Source: Sphingomonadaceae bacterium
GTDB taxonomy: Bacteria; Pseudomonadota; Alphaproteobacteria; Sphingomonadales; Sphingomonadaceae
Length of the DNA: 10,245 nt
Direction of reading: 5' to 3'
Assembly (NCBI GenBank): GCA_019239785.1
Contig: JAFAZM010000403.1
Span: 1 to 10,245 of the forward strand
Part shown: positions 1 through 6,435 of the stretch, in pieces
Layout of the letters: every line of letters starts with the position of its first letter
Position numbering within the stretch: position 1 is the first letter of the stretch
Made by a program: the position numbers and the translations under genes
Notes under the pieces: generated by a model
Told to the model about the DNA's origin: nothing
The model's input: the letters and a program-made list of their open reading frames with translations, nothing else
The model's database searches: none

Positions 1-2
1 TC

Positions 3-524
3 TATCCGGGCAATGGCCGCTCCGGCTGCGGCGCGGCGCAAGCGGCGATGGGGCCCTTCTACTGCCCGTCCGACCGGCGCGTCTATCTCGACACCAGCTT
101 CTTCGACGAGCTCGCCCAACGTTACGGCGCGCCAGGCGATTTCGCCCAGGCCTATGTCGTCGCGCACGAGGTCGGCCATCACGTCCAGACCCTGACCGGA
201 ATCGAGGACCGGGTGCGCCGCGCGCAATCGGGGGCGAGCGAGGCCGAATCGAACGCGATCCAGGTGCGGATGGAGCTGCAGGCCGATTGCTATGCCGGCG
301 TCTGGGCCTCGCGCGAGCAGAATGCGATGGAGCCGGGCGACCTGCAGGAAGGGATGCGCGCCGCCGCCGCGATCGGCGACGACACGCTGCAGCGCGCTTC
401 CCAGGGCGTCGTCGTCCCCGAGAGCTTCACCCACGGCACCTCGGCCCAGCGCCAGGAGGCGTTGATGCGCGGCTATCGCGGCGGCACGCCGCAGGCCTGC
501 GCCAGCTATACCGCGGATCTTTGA
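3..524 (+). CDS. YpfJ-family neutral zinc metallopeptidase, C-terminal part (5' end outside window)
   Basis: The reading frame is open from the window edge and ends at TGA 522-524, so only about the last 173 residues are visible; full-length family members are usually near 280-300 residues. The visible part opens with a Ser-Gly-Cys-Gly segment followed by GPFYCPSD, typical of the YpfJ/zinc_peptidase family. The zincin motif HEVGHH is encoded at 165-182, and a second conserved block, ELQADCYAGVWA, lies near 271-306 and should supply the Glu zinc ligand. The C-terminus (about 420-524) carries the family's FTHGTSAQRQEA-like segment. The family is predicted to be membrane-anchored or secreted, with an N-terminal transmembrane segment that would lie upstream of the window. 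The Cys residues in the visible part could form a disulfide, which is an inference. The physiological substrate is unknown. It converges with the PAP2 gene, so it is not part of the minus-strand groups. Confidence 0.93.
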   Translation, partial: YPGNGRSGCGAAQAAMGPFYCPSDRRVYLDTSFFDELAQRYGAPGDFAQAYVVAHEVGHHVQTLTGIEDRVRRAQSGASEAESNAIQVRMELQADCYAGVWASREQNAMEPGDLQEGMRAAAAIGDDTLQRASQGVVVPESFTHGTSAQRQEALMRGYRGGTPQACASYTADL

Positions 525-527
525 GCT

Positions 528-558
528 TCCTCCCCATCGCCTTCGGCGACAGGGAGGA
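528..558. terminator. Hairpin between convergent genes, probable bidirectional terminator
   Basis: The 45-base gap between the stop of the zinc peptidase (524) and the stop of the PAP2 gene (570) is largely an inverted repeat. The outer stem pairs 528-534 with 552-558 (7 bp). A 2x2 internal mismatch follows, then an inner stem pairing 537-541 with 545-549 (5 bp) around a TTC loop. Neither side has a clear T-tract, so it is a weak match to the classical intrinsic terminator. Its position between two convergent stop codons is the main support. It could instead be an mRNA 3'-end stabiliser. Confidence 0.55.
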
Positions 559-569
559 TAGAATTGCCT

Positions 570-1280
570 CTAGATTTTGTGGCCGACAGTCGGCTCACTG
601 CTCCCCGGGCGCCCGACCCATCGGCCATAAGCGACCGAGCAGGCGAAGGCCCAGGCCGCGCCGAACGTCCAGCCGGCGACGACGTCGCTCGGCCAGTGCA
701 CGCCGAGATAGACGCGCGAGCTGCCGATCAGCAGGGTCAGCCCGATCGCGGCGCCGATGATGTAGAGGCGCAGCGCGCGCGTCTCGACGGTGCGTGCGAG
801 CAAGGCGGCAAGGGTCAGGTAGACGATCGCCGAATCGGTGGCGTGGCCGCTCGGGAAGCTCGCCGAGGTCACGTCGGCGAGATGCGGCACCAGGGTCGGC
901 CGCGGCCGCGCATAGACGAGCTTGAGCAAGCTGCCGAGCAGCCCGCCGCCGGCCGTCGCCGCGAGGATGAACAGGGCGGTCCGCATCTTGCCGGCGAGCA
1001 GCAGATAGCAGATGACCAGGCCGCCGATCAGCAGCAGCCCGGTCGGGCTGCCGAAGGCGGTGAGGTCGGTCATCGCCTCGGGCAGCCAGGCCGGTCCGCG
1101 CGGAATGGCGGGGTTTCCCGGCATGCGCAGGCCGACCAGGATGAAGCGGTCGAGCGCCATCGTGTCGCCTTCGGCCACCTCGGAGGCGAGCTGGAAGAAG
1201 GCGAAGAGGGCGCCGCCGAGCAGCAGCAAGGCGATCAGCAGCGCCCGTTCGGCGGAGAGGAAGGCGCGCCAGCGTCTCAA
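570..1280 (-). CDS. PAP2-family integral membrane phosphatase
   Basis: A 236-residue protein with all three motifs of the PAP2 (type 2 phosphatidic acid phosphatase) superfamily. These are KLVYARPRP at 120-128 (K-x6-RP), PSGH at 143-146, and SRVYLGVHWPSD at 188-199 (SR-x5-H-x3-D). His146 and His195 would be the catalytic residues. About six hydrophobic segments are visible (roughly 13-30, 80-96, 102-119, 150-162, 170-186, 200-218), as in bacterial undecaprenyl-diphosphate, phosphatidylglycerophosphate or lipid-A phosphatases. The family removes phosphate from lipid phosphates with the active site facing the periplasm; the exact substrate cannot be told. The chosen start is a TTG at 1280-1278 that overlaps the upstream TGA as TTGA, implying translational coupling. 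A weak GGAG lies 11 bases upstream (1295-1292). It ends with TAG at 572-570. No key residue is missing. Confidence 0.92.
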   Translation of the reverse strand: MRRWRAFLSAERALLIALLLLGGALFAFFQLASEVAEGDTMALDRFILVGLRMPGNPAIPRGPAWLPEAMTDLTAFGSPTGLLLIGGLVICYLLLAGKMRTALFILAATAGGGLLGSLLKLVYARPRPTLVPHLADVTSASFPSGHATDSAIVYLTLAALLARTVETRALRLYIIGAAIGLTLLIGSSRVYLGVHWPSDVVAGWTFGAAWAFACSVAYGRWVGRPGSSEPTVGHKI

Positions 1281-2092
1281 GGCGCGGGGCGCTCCGTTTC
1301 GCCCGGATGGCCGCCGGGGCGCTGCGGCAGGATCAGGATCAGCAGGATGATGGCAATCGCCAGCGCCGCCGTCGCCAGCGGCCGGCTGAGCTCGAGCCCG
1401 CCCTTCGCCACCGGCTTGTCGAGGAAGTCGCCGACCGTCGCGCCGAGCGGCCGGGTCAGGATGAACGCCGCCCAGAACAGGAGCACGCGGCTGACGCTGG
1501 TCCAGAAATAGAGCGCGGCGAGCAGGGCGAGGCCGGCGCCGAAGATCAGCGCGCCACCGCTATAGCCGGGCCCGGAATCGGCCACCCAGTCGCCGAGCGC
1601 GGTACCGAGGGTCTGCGAGAAGGTGATCGTCAGCCAGTAGAAGGCTTCCGCCTTGGCCGTGCGGATCGTGTCGACGTCGACCGTGCCCAGTGACCGGTGC
1701 CAGATAAAGAGCGAGGCGAGCACCAAAGCGAGCAGCAGCAGCGAGCCGCCCGGATAGCCGATGCCAAGGCTGCGGGTGGCGAAGTCGGCGAGGGTCGTGC
1801 CGGCCGTGGTCGAAGCGACGATCGTTGCCCAGTAGAGGAAGGGGTGGAAGCGCCGCGCGCGGATCTGCAGCCAGACCAGCAGGAGCAGCGCCAGGCCGAA
1901 GATCGCCGTCCCGATCAGATAGCCGTTGCCCCAGGTCTGGCCGGCCTCCGGTGTGGTCTCGCCGAGCCAGGTCATCGACACGCTGTCGCCGCCGGTCTCG
2001 CCGAGCGTCGTCGCCAGGATCTTGATGATCCAGAAGCCGAGCGTGATCGCCGGGACCTTGCTCTGCCAGTCGCGTTCGTTCGCTGCGCTCAT
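1277..2092 (-). CDS. DUF347 / COG4705 four-repeat integral membrane protein of unknown function
   Basis: A 271-residue, very hydrophobic protein. It contains four copies of a repeat whose core resembles aromatic-W-x-x-I-x-x-T-x-G-T-x-x-D/G-D. They begin near residues 21 (ending GETGGD), 87 (GTTLADF), 152 (GTALGDW) and 206 (GATVGDF). Each core starts in a hydrophobic helix and is followed by a second one, giving roughly eight transmembrane segments. This is the architecture of DUF347 (COG4705 membrane proteins), for which I know no established function. The start at ATG 2092 is preferred over an upstream in-frame ATG at 2152. The strong Shine-Dalgarno AAAGGGAG (2106-2099) lies 6 bases before it, and the extra residues of the longer form are hydrophilic and uncharacteristic. 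It follows the beta-propeller gene by 46 bases and its stop overlaps the PAP2 start, so the three genes are probably co-transcribed. Confidence 0.88.
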   Translation of the reverse strand: MSAANERDWQSKVPAITLGFWIIKILATTLGETGGDSVSMTWLGETTPEAGQTWGNGYLIGTAIFGLALLLLVWLQIRARRFHPFLYWATIVASTTAGTTLADFATRSLGIGYPGGSLLLLALVLASLFIWHRSLGTVDVDTIRTAKAEAFYWLTITFSQTLGTALGDWVADSGPGYSGGALIFGAGLALLAALYFWTSVSRVLLFWAAFILTRPLGATVGDFLDKPVAKGGLELSRPLATAALAIAIILLILILPQRPGGHPGETERPAP

Positions 2093-2098
2093 CCGATG

Positions 2099-2106
2099 CT
2101 CCCTTT
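2099..2106 (-). promoter_or_regulatory. Shine-Dalgarno deciding the start of the DUF347 gene
   Basis: On the minus strand AAAGGGAG reads from 2106 to 2099, 6 bases before the ATG at 2092. It fixes that start over the in-frame ATG at 2152. A small GC hairpin (2109-2113 pairing with 2118-2122, TCCG loop) sits just upstream of it, in the gap after the beta-propeller gene. Confidence 0.75.
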
Positions 2107-2138
2107 GCGCCGGTCCGCCGGCATCGATCGCGGCAGCG

Positions 2139-3140
2139 TCACCGTGCTTCAACGACCAGGATGTGGAAGGTTCCCGGCAGCGGCGGCGCGCGTCCGCCGG
2201 CGGCGGGCGGCGGACCGAAGCGGGCGGTGGGCAGATAGATATTGCCGGTGACCGGGTCGAGCGCCCCGGTCCGCGCGCCGGTCTCGGTGCGCACCCGCTC
2301 GGCGACCGCGAGCGGCCGGCCGCGCGCGAGCGGGATGACGTCGAGCTCGCCGTCGCGGCCGCAGGGGATGAAGGCGAGGCGGCGCGCGGAATCGATCATC
2401 ACCGTGTCCGGCCCGCGGCCGATGTCGAGCAGCTGGATCACCCGGCCGGCGGCCGGATCGACCACCGCCGCCTTGCCGTTGGCGCAGGCGGCGATCAGCA
2501 GCCGGGTGCGGGGATCGTAGCCGAGCCCGGTCGGCCCCTCGCAGCCGGTGAGCGCAATCGGCGCGCGCACCGCGCCGGTCGCCGGATCCACGACATGGAT
2601 CAGGTTCGCATCCTCATTGTTGATGTAGAGCAGGCCGTGCTCGTCGAGCGCGGGCAGCTCGAGCCCGGGCGCGAGCGCGATCGTGCGCAGCACGGCGCCC
2701 GCGGGATCGACCACCGAGACGGTGCCCCCGCGCGCATTCATCACCAGGGCGGCGCCGAGCCGCGCGTCCCAGATCGCCGCATCGGGATTCTGCCCGACCG
2801 CCGCTTCGGCGAGGTCCGCGCCAGTGGCGGCATCGAAGATGCGGGCCTTGCCCTCGCTGCCGCTGGTGGCGAGCAGCCGGCCGCCGGGCAAGGCGATCGC
2901 GGCATGGCCGCGCGCGACATGCCCGATCGCGCGGACCCGCGGATGGGCGCCGAGCTCGACCGTCGTCACCTCGCCGCTGCGGGCGACGAACAGGCGGCGC
3001 GCGGCGGGATCGACGCTTGCCAGGTCCCAGCCGCCGTCCGGGCCGGCGATCGAGCCGGTGACCGCGTGCTGGGGCACTCCATGGGGCGCCGCAGGGGCGG
3101 TCAGCAAAGCGGCGGCGAACAATGGCAAGGCGCGTATCAT
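2139..3140 (-). CDS. Secreted YVTN/YncE-type beta-propeller protein
   Basis: A 333-residue protein. It starts MIRALPLFAAALLTAPAAPHG, a Sec signal peptide with probable cleavage in the Ala-Pro-Ala stretch near residues 15-18, so it should be periplasmic or exported. The mature part is built of repeated short beta-strand units. Typical blade sequences are DPAARRLFVAR (44-54), FDAATGADL (102-110), VVDPAGAVLRTI (143-154), HVVDPATGAV (182-191), YDPRTRLLIAAC (208-219) and LDPVTGNIYLPT (294-305). This is the signature of YVTN/YncE-like six- or seven-bladed propellers. No catalytic site is recognisable, and binding or scaffold roles are common in this superfamily. The start is supported by GGAGA (3150-3146), 5 bases before the ATG at 3140; the longer in-frame extension to 3275 lacks a signal peptide and is rejected. 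It begins the second minus-strand group, 178 bases after the efflux permease stop. The ligand is unknown. Confidence 0.85.
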   Translation of the reverse strand: MIRALPLFAAALLTAPAAPHGVPQHAVTGSIAGPDGGWDLASVDPAARRLFVARSGEVTTVELGAHPRVRAIGHVARGHAAIALPGGRLLATSGSEGKARIFDAATGADLAEAAVGQNPDAAIWDARLGAALVMNARGGTVSVVDPAGAVLRTIALAPGLELPALDEHGLLYINNEDANLIHVVDPATGAVRAPIALTGCEGPTGLGYDPRTRLLIAACANGKAAVVDPAAGRVIQLLDIGRGPDTVMIDSARRLAFIPCGRDGELDVIPLARGRPLAVAERVRTETGARTGALDPVTGNIYLPTARFGPPPAAGGRAPPLPGTFHILVVEAR

Positions 3141-3145
3141 CTGTT

Positions 3146-3150
3146 TCTCC
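3146..3150 (-). promoter_or_regulatory. Shine-Dalgarno of the beta-propeller gene
   Basis: GGAGA reads from 3150 to 3146 on the minus strand, 5 bases before the ATG at 3140. It places translation initiation immediately before the signal peptide. Confidence 0.7.
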
Positions 3151-3178
3151 CTCGGCCGTGACGGTCCTTTGACGCCGC

Positions 3179-3206
3179 CGTTCGCGGAAACCCGCTTGGC
3201 GAAACG
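3179..3206. repeat. Short inverted repeat in the gap upstream of the beta-propeller gene
   Basis: On the + strand CGTTCGC (3179-3185) and GCGAAACG (3199-3206) are inverted copies apart from one extra base, with 13 bases between them. The position, about 40-65 bases upstream of the beta-propeller start, would suit an operator or a leader hairpin. No promoter hexamers were recognised with confidence nearby, and short palindromes are expected by chance at this GC content. Confidence 0.25.
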
Positions 3207-3289
3207 CGGAGTCGGTCGGCCAGCCTCATGCGCCCCGGCTCTTGCCGCTTGCGCGCCGGCCGGGACTGCAGCCACGAATGCACGATCGA

Positions 3290-3318
3290 GGCTCCGGCAA
3301 TCCCGGTTCGCCGGCGCC
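3290..3318 (-). terminator. GC-rich hairpin just after the efflux permease stop
   Basis: Bases 3290-3298 pair with 3310-3318 (8 of 9 positions) around an 11-base loop, directly abutting the stop codon of the RND permease at 3321-3319. This is the right place for the end of the efflux operon's transcript. There is no U-tract on the minus strand, so it may only attenuate transcription or stabilise the mRNA 3' end. Confidence 0.35.
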
Positions 3319-6300
3319 TCACGCCGCGTCGCCCGGCATGTCCGGCCGTGAACCCGGAGACGCGCGGCGGCCGGTCGCCGCCAGCAGCACGCCCGGCAGG
3401 AACAGCAGCACCAGCGGCACCGCCGCGGTGAGCCCGAAGATGATCGCGGTCGCGAGCGGCTGCTGAAGACCGGCGCCGCGGCTGATCCCGAGCGCGAGCG
3501 GCGTCAGGGTCAGGATCGCGATCAGCGCGGACATGATGATGGGTCGCAGCCGCTTGCGGCCGGCTTCGCGGAGAGCATCGGCATCGATCGCGCGATCGGG
3601 GTCGATCTCGGCCAGATAGAAGATCACCAGCTCGGTCACCATCCCGACCACCATCGTCAGGCCCATCAGCGCCGAGATGTTGAGCTCGATGCCAGTGATC
3701 CAAAGTCCGACCAGCACCGCCGCCGCCGAGAGCAGGACGGTAAGGATGGTGGCAAGGGTCCAGACGATCCGCTCGTAGAGGATGGTGAGCAGCAGGGCGA
3801 TCAGGAAGAGCGCGGCGACGAAGACGAGGGTGAGATCGGTGAAGCTCTTCTGCTGCTCGGCATAGAGGCCGCCATAATCCACCCTGACGCTTGGCGGCAG
3901 GTGGAGCCCCGCGACCGTCGTGCGCACATCGCGCATCGCCGAGCCGAGGTCCCTGCCTTCCAGCCGCGCAGTCACGGCAACGAAAGGCGAGAGATCCTCG
4001 CGGGTCAGCTGCTGCTGTCCAGCCTGGACCGACACGTCGGCGACCTGGCCGACGGTCAGGCCATGGCCGTCGGGCGCGACGAGCGGCAGGCGGGCGATCT
4101 GCTCGGCGCGCTGCCTGATGTCGGCCGGCGCGCGGAGGCGCACGTCGAGCAACTGCTCCCCGGCCCTTATTCGCGTCGCCGCCGTTCCGCCGACCAGCGC
4201 CTCGACCTGGGAGGCGACGCTGTCGGCGTCGAGACCCTGCTGGGCAAGCGCTCCGGGGCGGATGCGGATGCTGAGCGAGTCGCCGGCAACCCGCATGCCG
4301 TCGACGACCTCGACCACGCCGGTCACCCTTCCGATCGCTTCGCTGACCCGATGGGCCGACGCTGCGAGAACGGCCGGATCGTCGCTGAACAGCTTGACCT
4401 CGATCGGCTGCGGCACCGCGGTGAGGTCGCCGATCAGATCCTCCATGAGCTGGATCAGCTCGACCTCGAGTCCGGGCACGCGCTGCTCGATCCGGGTCCG
4501 GATGTCGGTCATCACCTCCTCGATCGGGCGACGGGAGCCGCTCTTGAGCCGGATGAAGAAATCGCCTTCGTCGGCTTCGGTGAGACCGCCGCCAAGCTGC
4601 ACGCCGGTGCGTCGCGAATAGCTGGCGACCTCGGGCGTCTCGGCGATGATCTGCTCGACCTGGCGCAGCAGGCGGTCGGTGTCGCTGAGCGCCGCGCCGG
4701 GCCGCGCCTTGTAGTCGAGGACGAAGCCGCCTTCGTCCATCTTCGGCATGAACCCGGACGGGACTCGGGTCCACGCGACCGCGCCGAGGACGGCCATGCC
4801 GATGCCGACGACGAGGACGAACAACAGAGGCCGGGCGAAGGCGCGATCCTCCGCGCGCGCATGGCCGCGCTCGATCCGCGCCATCAGCCGGTCGGCCTTG
4901 CCGGCCGCCTCGACATCCTTGTCGCGCAGCCAATAGGCCGCGAGCAACGGGATGACGAAGCGCGCATAGAGCAGCGACAGGCCGAGCGCGATCGTCATGG
5001 TCAGCGCGAGCGCCTTGAAGAACCCGCCGGTGACGCCGCTGACGAAGGCGAGCGGCAGGAAGATGATCATCGTCGCGAGGCTCGACCCATAGAGCGGTTT
5101 CGCCATCTCGCCGGCGGCCGCGAGCAGGCCGGTCCTGTCTCCGGCGCGGCCCTCCTGCATGCGCCGCATCATGTGCTCGAGCATCACCACGGCATCGTCG
5201 ACAACCAACCCGACCGCTGCGGCCATGCCGCCCAGGGTCATCATGTTGAAGCCCATGCCGAGCGCGAGCAGGAACAGGCAGGTGGCGGCGAGCACGGCCG
5301 GGAGGGTGATCCCCGTGATCACCATCAGACGGAACGAGCGCAGGAACAGGAACAGTACCAGGCCCGCGAGCAGCGCGCCGAGCAGGATGGCGTCGCGCAC
5401 CGCGTTTGCGGCCCCGCTGACCAGCTCCGACTGGTCGTAGAAGGCGGCGACGGCGACGCTCGGCGGCAGCTGAAGCTGGGCGAGCCGCGCGTTGACGGCC
5501 TGCACGATCGCGACGCTGTCGCCGGTCGGCGACTGGCGGACGTTGATCAGCACCGCATCGCGCGCGCCCGAGGTGACGCGGGTGAAGACGGGCGCCGACG
5601 AGGGGTGGATGTCAGCCACCTGGCCGAGCGTGACGACGCTCGCCGCCGGCACCGCCGCCGGCGCTCCCGGGACCGGGCTCGGATTTGGGGGCGCGGCGGT
5701 CCCGGCGCGCACGGGCAGGGCGGCGAGCTCGTTGATCGTGGTCGCCCGGTCCTCGACCAGCAGCAGATAGAGCCGGTGGCGATCCTCGATCCGACCGACG
5801 CCACGGACCAGGTTGGAGCGGGTCAGCGCCGAGGCGACGTCGGGCAGGCTGACGCCAAGCGCCTGCAGCCGGCCCGGGTCGACGTCGACGGCGATCTCGC
5901 GGGGCGCGCCGCCAAGGACGTCGATCCCGGCGACGCCGGGCACCGAAGTCAGGGCCGGGCGGATCTGCAACTCGGCGATCTGCCTGAGGGCGACCGGATC
6001 GAGGGTTCGCGAGGTCAGAGCGAAGCCAAGCACCGGAAAGATGGTCGGGTCGGACCGGCGGACGCTGAACCTGGTGCCTTGCGGCAGATCGGGAAGGATC
6101 GTTGCGAGCGCGCTTTGGGTCGCCAACGTGGCGGCGACCATGTCCTCGCCCCAGTTGAAATTGACGCCGACCTCGGCCGACCCGCGGCTGGTCGTCGAGC
6201 GGATGCGGGTGACGCCGGGCACCCCGCGCAGGGCGATCTCGACCGGCCGGGTGATCTCCGCTGCCATCTGGGAGGCATCGCGATCGCCGGCGTCGACCGA

Positions 6301-6435
6301 CACAACCACCCGCGGATAGTCGATATGCGGGAAGAGGCTCACCGGCAGCCGGGTCGCGGCGACGATGCCGCCGAGCGTCAGCAGGATCGCGGCAAGCCAG
6401 ATGGCGCGTGCGTGGGCGCTGAGGAACCGGGTCAT
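3319..6435 (-). CDS. RND-superfamily efflux permease (AcrB/CzcA-like)
   Basis: At 1038 residues this is the usual length for a proton-driven RND pump of the inner membrane. The plan is standard: TM1 near 11-28, a large periplasmic loop to about 340, TM2-6 about 346-500, TM7 about 538-556, a second periplasmic loop to about 865, and TM8-12 about 868-1020. TM4 carries the proton-relay pair Asp413-Asp414 in GLVVDDAVVMLEH. TM10 reads VVGMVTELVIFYLAEI; Thr-Glu stands where AcrB has its essential Lys (K940) and neighbour, and Glu at about this place recalls CusA. The porter segment MEDLIGDLTAVPQPIEVKLF (664-683) resembles the HME family. A Pro/Ala-rich stretch occupies about 247-265. The ATG at 6435 overlaps the fusion-protein stop (ATGA) with no clear ribosome site, so translation is probably coupled. 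Metal versus organic substrate cannot be decided. Confidence 0.95.
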   Translation of the reverse strand: MTRFLSAHARAIWLAAILLTLGGIVAATRLPVSLFPHIDYPRVVVSVDAGDRDASQMAAEITRPVEIALRGVPGVTRIRSTTSRGSAEVGVNFNWGEDMVAATLATQSALATILPDLPQGTRFSVRRSDPTIFPVLGFALTSRTLDPVALRQIAELQIRPALTSVPGVAGIDVLGGAPREIAVDVDPGRLQALGVSLPDVASALTRSNLVRGVGRIEDRHRLYLLLVEDRATTINELAALPVRAGTAAPPNPSPVPGAPAAVPAASVVTLGQVADIHPSSAPVFTRVTSGARDAVLINVRQSPTGDSVAIVQAVNARLAQLQLPPSVAVAAFYDQSELVSGAANAVRDAILLGALLAGLVLFLFLRSFRLMVITGITLPAVLAATCLFLLALGMGFNMMTLGGMAAAVGLVVDDAVVMLEHMMRRMQEGRAGDRTGLLAAAGEMAKPLYGSSLATMIIFLPLAFVSGVTGGFFKALALTMTIALGLSLLYARFVIPLLAAYWLRDKDVEAAGKADRLMARIERGHARAEDRAFARPLLFVLVVGIGMAVLGAVAWTRVPSGFMPKMDEGGFVLDYKARPGAALSDTDRLLRQVEQIIAETPEVASYSRRTGVQLGGGLTEADEGDFFIRLKSGSRRPIEEVMTDIRTRIEQRVPGLEVELIQLMEDLIGDLTAVPQPIEVKLFSDDPAVLAASAHRVSEAIGRVTGVVEVVDGMRVAGDSLSIRIRPGALAQQGLDADSVASQVEALVGGTAATRIRAGEQLLDVRLRAPADIRQRAEQIARLPLVAPDGHGLTVGQVADVSVQAGQQQLTREDLSPFVAVTARLEGRDLGSAMRDVRTTVAGLHLPPSVRVDYGGLYAEQQKSFTDLTLVFVAALFLIALLLTILYERIVWTLATILTVLLSAAAVLVGLWITGIELNISALMGLTMVVGMVTELVIFYLAEIDPDRAIDADALREAGRKRLRPIIMSALIAILTLTPLALGISRGAGLQQPLATAIIFGLTAAVPLVLLFLPGVLLAATGRRASPGSRPDMPGDAA

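Noticed and set aside
2093..2152. An N-terminal extension of the DUF347 protein to the ATG at 2152
   Set aside because: It would overlap the end of the beta-propeller gene and ignores the strong Shine-Dalgarno just before the ATG at 2092.
1926..3161. A 411-codon + strand frame opposite the beta-propeller gene
   Set aside because: The minus-strand product has a signal peptide, a ribosome site and propeller repeats; the + strand product has none of these.
3137..4933. A 598-codon minus-strand frame overlapping the permease gene in another phase
   Set aside because: It is extremely Arg-rich with no hydrophobic or domain pattern, while the overlapping permease is well supported. Only its last 30 codons are mentioned, as a speculative leader.
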